From Styela clava (Eukaryota; Chordata; Ascidiacea; Stolidobranchia; Styelidae), in NCBI RefSeq assembly GCF_964204865.1, contig NC_135259.1, positions 4,908,974 to 4,972,973 on the forward strand: a stretch of DNA of 64,000 nt, read 5' to 3'. The position numbers and the translations under genes are program-made. Shown one piece after another: positions 33,881 to 45,784 of the stretch (positions within the stretch are counted from its first letter, which is position 1; every line of letters starts with the position of its first letter). The notes under the pieces were generated by a model. It was not told the origin of the DNA, made no database searches, and was given only the letters and a program-made list of their open reading frames with translations.

Positions 33881-35324
33881 CCATACTACCTGCTATTAAA
33901 CTCTTCCGTTATGACGTTATCCCGTTATGAGGTCATAGACTTACCCCTTTCACGGCTCGAAATGGGCGGAGGACTTCTCACCAAGTTTAGTTGTTAGACG
34001 AAAACCGGTACTACGATCCAAAAAGAATGAAAAAAATCACAAAACTAATGGACATGCCATCAATACTTTGTATTTTGTAATTTGCTTATAATATAATAAT
34101 ATTGGAATATATTTGGCGGACCGACAGCAAGGTTGTTGCGGACCGGCAGCAAGGTTGTTGCGGACCGGCGCCGGTCCGCGGAGCGGCGGTTGAGAACCAC
34201 TGAACTAGTGTTTATTAGTACCAAAAATTGATAATAGTTTATCGATTCAAAATAAGCAGTCATTCCATATTTGCTCAAAGAATTAGGAATATGACCTGCA
34301 GCTAATGCAATTGACGTAGGTTGCAACGACCTTACGTAACCCCGCTAGCTTTATACATATTAGTTGTCATGATAATGATCCTTGTTATATCACAATTGCC
34401 AACCACAAAGCTGGAACCATATAGGAAATTTTCTCTTGCGCAGTTGTTCGCCAAAAATATAACCTATTATATATAATGTAAATACAAACAAAAAACAGCC
34501 CCAAACGCTTTTCGATCCTGACTCGGAAAGTCTTACGCGGCCTTGTACAATTATTATTGATTGCATTTTTTTTGTCATCTTATGTCATTGCATAAAAATA
34601 TTCAGTGATGCCAGCACTGCCGATGTCCCATGTTTGATTGTGTTACGTTTATCAAAACTGAATTTCCTACTAAAAACAGTTTGGTGTCATGGTCTCGCGG
34701 GTGGCATCATTAAGACCACGAAGCGACTCAAGAAAACGATTAGATGGTAAGAACATGTTTCCGATATAAGGACGAGAACGTAGAAGAGAACGAAATATTA
34801 ATAATATAAATACTATTTCGGTGGAAATAAATTTACTCTGATTTGTGTCTTTACTTTGCGTCCTAAATTTTTTATTACCACACTTTATATCTTTGTAGAT
34901 GTCGTGACAAATTGATGAAACGATTTTGACTGAAAGAATAGTTATGCTAAATGCTGAAAATCTGTAAAACATTCTATCTTCCGAATACTTTTTGTATCAA
35001 GGGAAAATTCACATAATTGATGACTTAGATTGATGACTTACACTGTTCAATACAAAGTCAGTTTTAATTGGAACAGATTCCATAATAATAATAAAAATAG
35101 AGCAACTGCATCTTGGGATAGCGAAACTGTAATCCAACCAATCTTCAGCAAGTACTCGCTATCAATTATAATCTGTGTCACAGAATCACTTGGTTTGCAA
35201 CCTAATCACGAGGGCTTCATAATTCAGTTAGTTAATTATCTGCTGGCCCACGTATTTCTTATCATGAAACTGTTTCAAAATCATTGAAATATAAATTATA
35301 CAAGACAATTTACGTAATATTTTT

Positions 35325-35328
<4 letters not shown>

Positions 35329-35359
<31 letters not shown>
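35329..35359. repeat. TA microsatellite
   Basis: An unbroken alternating TA run of about 30 bases. Confidence 0.9.
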
Positions 35360-35361
<2 letters not shown>

Positions 35362-35836
35362 TCACCAAATAATTTCTATCCTTATTATACTGTTGCTAAT
35401 AACAACCTATACGAGGAATTGGCTTCCAACAACATTATATTAACATTAAACTACAATAAATATATTTTTATTTTGTGCATATGCGCTACCATTTACCATC
35501 ACTTATCCACCTTAAATCAACCTTCTGGCAATTTTTTATTTCTAAAATAAATTTATATTTAAGACCGATAATATTACGCTTCCTTCTATTTATACATCAG
35601 CGGTTTGAGTTGCGGTATCAAGTTAAAGTGTATTTCCTACCAATTTCGTTTTAAGTATACATAAATATTTTGAAATATATCATCTTCATTTTTATTGACA
35701 AATACGGCCCGAAACAATTTTTATTAATCTGTCAACCCTACAATAGGTCAGTGAAAAGCTATGTTATAAACTTACTGTTTTAAGCGAAATATGGCTATAA
35801 CATTGTTCAAGTTACTCAATTCAAAACTGCCGAGAG

Positions 35837-36152
35837 ATGCCATCGTTCACTACCTCCCAAAGAACTATCGAATTATGCTTATTAGACAAAGATGGCAGTA
35901 GATGCCATCGAAACGAGACGTACACATAAGATGGTGTTTGATATTTATCATGACGACGTGGATCTTCATAAAATAAGTTACACAAATTAAGATAATGAGA
36001 AATGTCATCGACCACTAGCTCACAAAAAACTCTCGATATATGTTTATTAGACAAAATGACAGTAGATAAGGCAACGAAACGAGATGAACACATAATATAG
36101 TAGCCTACGGTGTTTGATATTTATCATGACGGCGTGAATCTTCAAAAAATAA
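35837..36152. repeat. Diverged tandem duplication, about 165-bp unit
   Basis: Copy 1 from 35837 and copy 2 from 36002 share TTTATTAGACAAA/TTATTAGACAAA, AACGAGA, ACACATAA and GGTGTTTGATATTTATCATG in the same order. They are diverged by substitutions and small indels. Function unknown. Confidence 0.75.
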
Positions 36153-37493
36153 ATACCGTAACTGGGAACATGAAAAACGTTTGAATTTTCTGCCAAATTT
36201 TGTGCTATTAATTGGGCTGTATATGACAAATAGAGGAATTTTTGCTAATAAAATATTGCTTTTCAAGTATAATTAGCTGTCTGTCCAAGATTTCGTTAAA
36301 AGTGGAAAACACTGTAGATCATCTCATTAAAATTGTCGTTAGATTCTTGAGTACTCACGACAGACTTACTTATTCACCGGTATAATCAATATGCGAAATT
36401 CTAAAAAGCAGCACTCTCTATCAACCAGCAATGCTTTAATGATTAACTTCAAGAAGCGTAGTTTGACTTTGACATTTCTATCTTTAGCGAAATTGAAGTT
36501 GCTAATACCCAAAGGCAAAATATTACAATCACTGAAAAAAATACCGTTTTTAATTGGAAATAATATTCTAAAACATGTTTTTAAATTAAATATTTATAAG
36601 CTGGCTGAATATTGTTCGGATTTATATTGATCACTATACTTTCCATCCGTGTAAGAATATTAAAACAGCCAATAAGATATTCAGTTACTGTGAAAATCAT
36701 CGATGGCATTTTATAAAAATAATTAAATCAATACGCACTTTATTAGTGGTAATAAATTACGTAGTTTATTAGGGTTGCCCGGAGCTTAATAGCACCTGTG
36801 TGTTAATTTTTGTTAAAATATTTTTAAAGATCTATATCTCGTTGTGTTATGTTTGCCAATTTCACCAATTTGTGCCCTCTAATGATAGGAATAATGAATA
36901 AAATAATAAAGTAGAGTAAAATGTTTTCACATAATATATTTCTAAGAAACCAAAGATATTTTTTAGAAATTTCTGTGATATTTTTTGTGAAAAAATGGTA
37001 ACGTAAATGAAGTAGAAAATATGCTAAGGTATAGTGATGAGTCGAATAATTGAAATGACTTTGTCGCTCAATATTTACAGGTGATATTGGAATTATAATA
37101 CTTATTCATGAACTCGTAAGTATGCCCGCAAAGTATATTAATATTAATATACTTTCATGCATACATAAAAAGAATGCCTAACACACTTTGAATTCATATT
37201 ATAAATAATTAATATCTCATTTTAAATGTATGCTTTGACGAAAGAACTATGAAATCGTAATTTTGGAGAATGGACAATGCCAAAAGAGACTAAGTTATAA
37301 TTGAAATTTTTTTACATTTACATAAACATTACGTTATTCCGTACTTCAGTATTAATTGCTAATGCCAATTAAACCAGAATCACCTGATATTTAAATATTC
37401 TAACAACTTGTCTTGCCACATCATATTTGCAGTTTGTTCTTTTTGCGAATACAATGCATGTCGTTTGATTAACGACGGGTGTCTCAAAAATGT

Positions 37494-37640
37494 CGTGTCC
37501 CACCTGTCCCACGTGTCCCACTTGTCCCATGTGTACCACTTGCCCCACTAGTACCACTTATCCCACGTGTTCCACTTGTACCACTCTCGTACCACGTGTT
37601 CCGTGTCCCACTTCTCCCAGGTGTCCCACTAGTCGCTAAT
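37494..37640. repeat. Minisatellite with 9-10 bp units
   Basis: A run of GTCCCACNTGT-like units (CCCACGTGT, CCCACTTGT, ACCACTTG and variants), about fifteen copies, on the plus strand. Many units contain CACGTG or CACTTG. Not CRISPR-like: there are no constant-length spacers. Confidence 0.85.
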
Positions 37641-38007
37641 ACCACGTGCATTTTGCTAAAATCGTCGGTTGTTTCGCCTTAGGCACACATTGTGGTTGGT
37701 TAGCATTAGCAACCATGCCATGACTGAAATCGGATCGAATCACTGAAACAATATACAAAGTTGTAAACGCGACGCGGATTTTGATGATAAATTAATTAAT
37801 CCAATCAAGTTTTATTGCGCTAAAATATATTCTACTTCGTGAGATTATAACGGTTATATCTTGAAAATAATCTGAATGGCAGCATTGCGATAGTGCGGTT
37901 CGGTGTTACGAGTACAGAATTCTATAATTCCCAAAATGGCAAAAATACGGATTCCTAACGGCGATAACGCATTAGCAAGATTGCAAACACACCCATCAAA
38001 ACTAGAT

Positions 38008-38885
38008 ACGAGAATATCGGTCAGAGACCGAAGACTTATCGATCGAAAGTTAGGGGATCCCCCAAAACAGAAACTGCGGTCTGCAAACCCAAACTGGATT
38101 GTTTTGAATAGTTTTCAGCCAATATCAAAAATGTAGGAAACAATAGCCAACTCCCCATGTCGTCGTCGAAATACTACTCGAGGAAATACTTTTATGAAGA
38201 ATTCTGCAAATCCGAACTGGATTGTTTCGATTAGTTTCCAGCTAATAGCCTATTTACCAATCCTATATTTTGTGTCAAATACAACGGGGCTAACCCGGGT
38301 TGCGACGGCTATTCAAACTCAGCCTAGCGATATTTTGGTGAGGAATTCTGCAACCCCGAATCTGATAGAGGGATATGGACATTGCTTAAACTTTAAAGAG
38401 TAATTATAAGTAACGAGATACGATCTCGCGGCGTGTATCCTTCGCTCTGACTCAATAGCGTGAAAAAATTTCTCGAAGGAAACTTGCGCATCGCGACGAC
38501 GTCAAAGTTACAAGAGAGATATGGACAATGCTCAAAGATTAATTACGAGATACGATCTAGCGGTGTGTATCCTTCGCTCTGACTCACTAGCGTGAAAACT
38601 TGCGCATCACACACGCACACACACATTCAGCGCGTCTCGAAAATCTCTCGCTTTGTAAAATTCCAGATCTCTTCATCACTAATTAATTAATAACTCGCTA
38701 ATTATACGACATAATTCATCCAAAATCAATAGGCTACTGGTCCGAGGTATGATGAATGCATATGCAAAATTTGGAGCAGATTCAACCACGCCTTCCTGAG
38801 ATATCGCGTGCATCTAACAGACAGACAGACATACAGACAAATACCTATCAACATACTTACCGATCTTAAGATCGATAAGTAATAA
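38008..38885 (+). repeat. Unclassified interspersed repeat, copy 2
   Basis: Second copy of the 32425-33348 repeat, same orientation, with a few deletions. Its left neighbour is CTAGAT and its right neighbour CCAGGCAG. The start ACGAGAATATCGG and end GATCGATAAGTAATAA coincide with copy 1, which defines the element borders. Confidence 0.85.
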
Positions 38886-39092
38886 CCAGGCAGTTTATCT
38901 CATGTGTTTATGTCCACATATTAAATTTGTTTTTAATGTATTAAATAGATGCCACCGTGAGTTACGTTAAACACAATTAAGTTAAGCAATTGTGGCAAAG
39001 ACTACTATTACTTGTTGGAACAATTAAAGCAAAAAGGCTGAGCAGCCATTTTACTTATCTAACATAGAAATTCAGATTTATGAAGAGTCAAT

Positions 39093-40015
39093 CTAGGATA
39101 GTTTTTCTAAATCCGAGAGCTTTGTTATGGAAATCCAAGGACTTTCTTTGGATTTTTTCATGTATATGTTGCCATTGGTAGTCCAAAGCCTCTCATACAT
39201 CTTAGATTTCTTAACTAATCGTGAATTATATAAAAGATTATTACGAAAATTAGTGAGGTTCTCATTAATGTAAAGAGTGGACAGACCTGTGATCCCAAAG
39301 TCTTTGATTCTAGAAGCTTCAAACTTTTTAGCAATGCATTGGTTCCTTTTGTTCCTATTCGTAAAACGAACAATGATCGGTCCGATTTTGGTGCTGTCTC
39401 TTCTCGGAAGACGGTGAGATACTGAGATATCCAGTTTTTCAACCTCGATTCCTAGTGCTTTGCCAATTTTAACAATGATATTATCAGTGTTTTCCCCTTT
39501 CCTGTATGGAATCCCATGAAATTCTAGGTTTTCACGCCTCACGTACTGCGCCAGGTCTTCACGTTGCTGTAGGATGGTGGTACACATTTTCAACAGTTTT
39601 TCATTTTTAGCAGTCAGATCCCTAATCACTTGGTCCAGTTTCGAAATATAATCTTTCTGGATCTCCAACTCTGCACTGATGAAGTTTTGGCCGGCTTGAA
39701 CAGTACAAAGGTCAGTGTCGAGTCTGGAGGTGTTCAGGCGCAAACACTCTATATCTTAGTTTACTTTAGAAACCTTGTCAACCAGTTTGTCGCACTGATG
39801 GAACATTGCTTCCAATTTATCAGCCATTTGTTGGGTGTTGTTCATGACCGATTCGTTGATCTGGGTATATATCTTCTTTGGAGTCTTCGAACAAGTCCCT
39901 AATACTTTCCTCTACGATTGCTTTAATCTGAATTTTCAAGTTGTTAGTGATACGAGTTTCCATCAATTCCAGTTTTGATTTTAATTGGTCAATTTTTCCT
40001 TCATTATGGCAGTAT
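39093..40015 (-). pseudogene. LINE ORF1-like protein (coiled coil plus RRM-like domain), frameshifted
   Basis: Minus strand. From about 40015: IDQLKSKLELMETRITNNLK and IVEESIRDLFEDSKEDI. After a break, 39743 downward: a coiled coil, then QYVRRENLEFHGIPYRKGEN, VSHRLPRRDS, GPIIVRFTNRNKRNQCI and the C-terminal IYMKKSKESPWISI. This is the nucleic acid-binding ORF1 type found with L1/Tx1 and some other LINEs. It may belong to the same family as the LINE at 7.4-11.8 kb, but no overlap proves it. Confidence 0.7.
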
Positions 40016-40019
40016 GGCC

Positions 40020-40250
40020 AGATTATTAGTTTATATATTAGTTAATGAATTTTTAGTATGCACAAGAACCTTGATACAACCAAATACTCCAATACCAGCG
40101 GTTACGTGAACCACCCTACGGTGGCGAGGAGTCCAGCAATCCTCTCGCACATAAACATCCCCGCATGGGATTCGAACCCACGGAGAGTACTCAGAGGTGC
40201 GGTGGCGAGCGTATTCCTAACGCTTAGCGCGATGAGCCACACCGCCGCGG
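40020..40250 (-). repeat. tRNA-derived SINE
   Basis: Minus strand. The tRNA-like head at 40250-40160 has an A-box-like TGTGGCTCATCGCG (40229-40241), a perfect AGCGT/ACGCT anticodon-like stem and a perfect B box GGGTTCGAATCCC (40167-40179). An unrelated body (GTGCGAGAGGATTGCTGGAC) and an AT-rich tail reach about 40020. The head lacks a good acceptor stem, so it is more likely a pol III SINE than a working tRNA with a long variable arm. Tail and body pieces recur at 14.66-15.06 kb. Confidence 0.6.
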
Positions 40251-40265
40251 GTATTGCCGCATTGC

Positions 40266-41891
40266 GTCAAGTTAATTGATACTGTAATATGTTACCACCA
40301 ATTTAATATAGTATCGAAGCATATTCAATATTCTTGAAGAGGGACGTATCTCTTTACAATGTGATATTGAACTTCAACCGAAGTTCCATATGGATGTTCC
40401 ATAATAATCGTTTTGAATCAAATCAAAATATTCCCACGTGCGAAACGGTTTAAAAGGTTTTTTAAGTCCAACGGGGCGAGGCAAGAAAAAAGTTTGGGAA
40501 ACGTTTCACTAGATTGTTGATAATAAACTTTTGCTTATCTCGACTACCTCGGTCCCGTCTAAGTATTTACTTGTTCCACTAGATTTGCTATCAGCTGCCA
40601 TCCACACTGCAAAGTTACCACTTGTTAACAAAATTTCAGTGTATCATAATTCATATTGTGCCAGCATCTTTGACAGAAGCATGAACTAATAACTAATTCT
40701 TCGCTAGCACTTTCAGTTGAGGATTCGAGAATACCTCTGAGTAAACTTACTTATGTAAAAAACACATTGCGATTTCTTTTTGCTCTCCTTTTATTTGCTA
40801 ATCATAAGTTTTCAACAATATTACTTGCATGGATATATGGGATTTGTTCTGTGTCCCACGAAATCGAGAGTACAGCGAGGAAATTAAAAGTTTGAAATTT
40901 ATAATGTCCATATTCCAACTTCTCAGAGAATGAATCATCAGATCAAAGCTTTGAAGAAACCTCACCGAGAGCAAGCGAAATTGCCTAAGAGGGCTTGAAA
41001 AAAGTTAGTCTTAAAGTTCGGATGAAAAGCATCATATATCGATAGAGCAATACACAGGTAAATAAAAGCGAGAAATGAAAAAGCAATGATACAGGTTTCA
41101 ATTTCATGATGTCTATTTTGCCAGATATCATAAGCTTTAATAAAAAGTAAGTTCATACTTGGGAATTTAAAACTGGTTCCAAGTCATGTTTATGTCAGAT
41201 AAGCAATTTAAGTTAATATTACCCACCCCTCAGCAAGATTAACAATATGAAATCTTCAACTTCTAGTATGTAACAACACTGGATTTTATGTTCATCTATG
41301 GAGAGTTGTTTGCATGTGGTGGACACCGTGGACAACAGGCTGTAGTATAATGAAATGAACATCATAAGTAATTAGTCTCAGAGAAGAACATGTTTGTTGT
41401 GACCAAAAAAAAAGTAGTTAATTCTAATACGCTTATTATGCGAAACAAGGACCTGCCAAACTTTTTCGCTGCCCGGGGCGAGTTTATAATAGTGTTCGGA
41501 CTGTGTAATGTTATAGGCATAGCTAATAAATTGGACTCAGGTATAGGTTTGGCAACGCAGAGAGATTGGAATTACTCGCACGTACCGGACTAAACTGTAT
41601 ATCAAAAACTCGTTTAGCGGGCCGCATAATTCTTTCATTTCTGGCCCACGGGCCGCAGGTTGCACTCCCTTATTAAAAATATCAAACTAAGCCACATACT
41701 CAACCATACAACCCTGCCCGGGGTGGCTGCCCCTATACAGAATACTGTATTATATTTAAATATATTGGTTATATTTTGGCATACGAGATTCTTTTATCTC
41801 ACAAAAAAATGCAGCAAGAATTTTTGAAAGCCAGTCAGTCTGTCTAAAGAGCGTGAAAGTGCATTTATGGCATTCTCATGTGGTGTCGGGG
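40266..41891. other. Intergenic with a hAT-end fragment
   Basis: No gene recognised. At about 41612-41668 are GCGGGCCGC and GGGCCGCAGGTTGCA, which look like the sub-terminal part of a hAT element whose other end I could not place. Confidence 0.4.
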
Positions 41892-43770
41892 TAGGCTTAC
41901 CATAAATCTGAAACAAAAAACCGGGACAGTGCGATTTGGCAAACATTCGGTCAATTGCCAGTCTTGATAATATTGGAACGTCTACCATGCCATTGCGGGT
42001 ATATACGGCTGTAAATCTCTACTGATCATTGAATTAGAAAAAACACAAAAAACTAGTTTGTATTATTCATTTAGTTTAGACCAAAAGTATTTGTCCGCAG
42101 ATGGAACCTTTCTCAAAAATTCTTGTTTTGATTTTGTCATAAAACTGATAACAAGAGACATCACCATTAAATTTGCAGGTTACGGAGTGGTTTTATATTT
42201 TCTTCTGGCATTCTGCACCTGCTTCCGGACCAAAATTTTTTAACAATGGAGAAAATACTTTCAACAGATGCCGATGTTCCGGAAAACAAAATCAACTAAT
42301 TTGCTGCAAATTCGAAATGCTAATATTTCTGTTAGAAAAAACGTTAAACATCTCTGTCCACTTAATTTCAACCGGCAAAGTAAGCCAAATTGCATTTGAA
42401 CCATGCTCAGATAAATATCTCTTTATCAGTATTCGTCGAAAAGTGCATCGCTATTCAAAACCTGATCAGCTAACCAAACATATCATTTATCAATTTTGCA
42501 GACCAAACACTTCAGTCCAGTTTATTTCACTCTTCAAATTTGTCCATATGTGTGGCCTGGCAGCATTGTAGGCTTCATCTATATACGATAGACATTTCTC
42601 GTAAAAATCGCAAACATTCTTTTTAAATACAGTTACGTCAATTTCGACAGAGCGTTCCTAGGATTCCAGAAGTACGAGTGATTGCGACGAAACCAACAGA
42701 CTTTTTTTTTCCTGCAAATTTAGCTTCACCTCTGACAGAATATTTGCAACATCTACGGCAGGGGTCGGCAACCTTTTGTCGCCCGCGGGCCAAAATTGAG
42801 GGTTGCGAGTTATTGGCGGGCCGCACATATTTTTAGAAAGTTGAAACTGAACGGATGATACTTTTTATATTAAAAATCAAGCAGTGATACATCTCTCGAA
42901 TAGAATATAGATTTATTTCCTCATTGCATCTCAAAAAATTCCCTTTGAATATTTTCAGTGCCATTGAACCCTTTGCACTTAGCATCAACTTTTCTGCGTT
43001 TTGTTGCCATTCGAGTTTGAAGTAAATCATCATTAAATTCAGAGGAGAACAGCGGAGCAATGCACCAACTCTCATTTATTTCTGGCTGAACGTGCAAAAT
43101 CAGCGAATCCGCTTATCAGACAGCGGACATCAGAAATTCTAACTGTGTATATTTACAAGTTAATGCAAATTTAGCCTCAAAAAAATTTGAAATTAATTTA
43201 GAGGTGCAGTCAAAACTTTGGTCATGAATAGCAGTGTGATAGGCAAATGTCGGCTGGCAACGACACAGAATCATCCGAATTTGTTATCGCAAAATTGGTC
43301 AGTCGAGTCGATTCCTCAATGTTTTGTGCTTCCTGCTTTGGATATGATCGTTGACATCTGAACGACCGCCATGACTAATAGAAAAACAGATCTGTACCTT
43401 GTGTGTACCTTTCCTTCTTCAGTTTGCTTCAAATAAGGAAAATCTTTCTTCAACTCATCAGAAAACTTGTACTTTCTTTTTGGCATTTCGACAACCTAAC
43501 GACATTGCAGTTAACGCCAGAAAACGCATTAAAACATATACCAATTGTGACATAACAATAGAGCGATTTCTCTCTCTGAACTAGCAAAGTGTGTCGCAAA
43601 ACAGTGGTAAATGGGCTGTCACCGTTAAAAAAAAAATTGTGATAATAATGAATATAATTTTTTTACCCATGAAAGCCGTGCTGACAAACCGGGACATTTG
43701 ATTCAACCGGCCGGGACAGCTTGTCAAAACCGGGACTGTCCCGGCTAAACCGGGACGTATGGTAAGCCTA
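41892..43770 (-). mobile_element. hAT element with transposase remnant, TSD TGTCGGGG/TTTCGGGG
   Basis: Left end TAGGCTTACCATAAATCTG, inverted right end TAGGCTTACCATACGTCCCG; both continue into CCGGGAC-rich sub-terminal DNA. Flanks are TGTCGGGG (41884-41891) and TTTCGGGG (43771-43778), 7 of 8 identical. Inside, on the minus strand at about 42060-42310, are broken frames resembling a hAT C-terminus (SIFSIVKNFW, then a RNRM-like position and LLRK/SADKYF). A second hAT end begins at 42759. Confidence 0.8.
42759..43100 (+). mobile_element. Left end of a second hAT element nested in the previous one
   Basis: CAGGGGTCGGCAACCTTTTG at 42759 followed by CCGCGGGCC and GGCGGGCCGC words is a common hAT MITE terminus. 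The matching right end was not found inside the host element. The end at about 45340-45376 (CGCGGGCCGCCTGTTGCTAA) looks related but has no matching target duplication. The right limit here is arbitrary. Confidence 0.5.
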
Positions 43771-43785
43771 TTTCGGGGGTTACAG

Positions 43786-43995
43786 CATATTTGCACCCAT
43801 GAACTGCACCCTGGACATTTGTATTTTGCACCGCAGATTTTAGCATTCGCATATAGATTGCACCACGGACGTTTGCACCCACGAACGTTTACACACACGA
43901 ACATTTCCACCCTGAATCTTTGCACCCACGGACATTTGCACCCACGGACATTTGCACCCTCAAAGATTTGAATCCATGGACATTTGCACTCGCGT
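43786..43995. repeat. Minisatellite with about 16-bp units (ATTTGCACCCACGGAC)
   Basis: About ten units such as ATTTGCACCCACGGAC, GTTTGCACCCACGAAC and TTTGCACCCTCA follow each other with point changes. The motif resembles the ends of the small element at 59507-59713 (ATTTGAACCCATGTAC), so it may be an expanded MITE end. Confidence 0.75.
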
Positions 43996-45784
43996 ATGAC
44001 AACACGCAACAAAAATAATGGAACCGGTGTCGGGTAGTCACATTTTTACCTTAGCTATAAGCAAGCAACAAATGTCAAGAAAACTATCCTGTCACGCCTA
44101 ATTTCGCAGTTATTTTACTTTAATTGAATTACATTTCCACTGTGTGTCGTGTTAGCAGTGTGCATAGGATTAGTTTAAATCGTTGTTGTTGTTGCGCTGT
44201 CTGCTATTGGTATTAGTACACCAGCAGGGGTGATCTGCAACCAATTATTCTTCAGCTTATTCATATCAATTCAAATATTATTCAAAATGTGCTATTAGTC
44301 CAAAATATTTCGACAATTTTGGCACTTACAAACTGATTTGCATGCTCAAAACCATTACTTTCAATAAAATATACAACCTCGTGCCGCTTATAGGTACTAG
44401 TAGCTAATTTTTAATTATTGCAACTAAACGTTAGTCGTTGAACTAAACTAACGCTCATCGGAAGACATAATGACATTTAAATTACTTCAATTACTAATTT
44501 TTGGAAACAAAACTGACGAATACCGCGGATATGAGGTATTGTTTACATTTACTTTACAACAATGCTTGGACATCTGTCCGAGCAAATAAAGTGTCCGAGT
44601 GGCTGGAAAATTTACAATTGTTACGTCATTGTTGACTTTTTTACTGATTGGTCTTTGTTACAGAAATAAACAAGGAAATCGATGCCTGGGGAAACACCAT
44701 TACATTTAGTTCCATCAATGACATATAACATGTTATATGTCATTGGTTCCATATGCGTTTACTACGCACATGTGCCTTTTTTGCACATAGCTCTCTAGCG
44801 CTATAATTATTGTTTGTTTGCGAATAGTGGTATACGCCGAGCTTGCAGCGCAGACAAGTTTTTCTTTTCTGTTTGTTTAGATTTCCTAACCGCACGTTGT
44901 CTGCAACCAAAATGATTTCTCTACGTTTGAACTGCTTACCATGTTACTTAATTTGTTTCGAAACGTTGGTTCAGACAAACTGACAAAAGGATAGCCTTAG
45001 TTCTCTCCCCCGGGATGAATATGTGAATCCTATCCTATCCTAGTTTACCGATAGTTGATTGTCAGAATATTACTGTTCTCTTGTTTTAAGGCGTATTTAA
45101 AAATATATATCTATATATAGTCTATCGCTCAGCCTTATAAAGGCACCAGGCAAAATGGAAAAAGATTCAACACAGCAACAAGAGCAAAAATATTATGTAT
45201 TTTCATCCAATACTGCAATACCATGTGCAGGTGTGAGACCCTTTTAAACATGAACTGCCTGATCAAGATTTTATGCTCGCTAATGAAAAATCCGAGTGTT
45301 GACAAGGGCTACAACACTAAATAACTTGACGGGTCAGGTTGTGACTCGCGGGCCGCCTGTTGCTAACCCATGATTTAATGTAAAAGTACTCTAAAAACGT
45401 TTTGATGTATGTGAATAAGATTTTGCTTTTACATTACCATACCGTATTCTGTTATTTATTGGAAATTTAAATAAAAATAAACATTTTCTAGATTCTGGGA
45501 TAGAGTAGATTTGTAAGCACTTCTTCACTAATATGGCTATATCAGCATATTGAACATTCATATTCTGAAATTGTTAAATGATAATATTGTTTTTCTAGGA
45601 TAAATTTGACTTATATTTTCGATTTTATTACTGTACTGAATAGTATTTGAACATAGACTACTTAACAAAAATGCAATTGTATATACAGATCAGGACATGT
45701 CGTTGCAAGTATATTCAGCTGACATCTATTAGCTAATAGTATTAACTTTTTGAAATTTCACCTGTATTGTACTGGTGTAATCCA
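43996..45784. other. Upstream region of the DIDO-like gene
   Basis: No recognised gene. A 25-codon frame at 45155-45230 (start MEKDSTQQQEQKYYVF) ends at a GT-like donor, but its phase does not join the DIDO-like exon. A hAT-like GCGGGCCGC end lies at 45340-45376. An in-frame TAA at 45743-45745 precedes the DIDO start, so the leader begins in this interval or in an upstream non-coding exon. Confidence 0.4.

Larger units (their letters stand above)
32153..34202. mobile_element. Outer hAT element of a nested set, TSD AACTAGTG
   Basis: Left end AGGTGGTTCTCAACC (first bases mutated), inverted right end CAGTGGTTCTCAACC. AACTAGTG flanks both sides (32145-32152, 34203-34210). Sub-terminal GCGGACCGG words recur at both ends. 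2050 bp in total, of which 1553 bp is a later hAT insertion. Confidence 0.9.
34203..37493. other. Intergenic with simple repeats
   Basis: No gene recognised. Contains a TA microsatellite at about 35329-35359 and the tandem duplication at 35837-36152 (listed separately). A minus-strand 100-codon frame at 34972-34670 starts with a hydrophobic stretch, but has no family resemblance. Confidence 0.5.

Noticed and set aside
34670-34972. Minus-strand 100-codon frame with hydrophobic start as a secreted protein
   Set aside because: No domain, no promoter or splice evidence, and length is compatible with chance in AT-rich DNA.
37494-37640. Regular short repeats that might look like a CRISPR array
   Set aside because: Units are 9-10 bp, contiguous and degenerate with no unique spacers; the genome is eukaryotic. 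It is a minisatellite.
40158-40250. A functional tRNA gene with long variable arm
   Set aside because: No convincing acceptor stem pairing and an attached SINE-like body; kept as tRNA-derived SINE.
45155-45230. Upstream first exon of the DIDO-like gene (MEKDSTQQQEQKYYVF)
   Set aside because: The phase at its possible donor does not fit any acceptor before 45785 without hitting stops, and an in-frame TAA precedes the DIDO start.
42759-45376. One hAT element from CAGGGGTCGGC at 42759 to GTTGCTAACCCATG at about 45376
   Set aside because: It would cross the right end of the complete element 41892-43770, and the flanking 8-mers (ATCTACGG and ATTTAATG) do not match.
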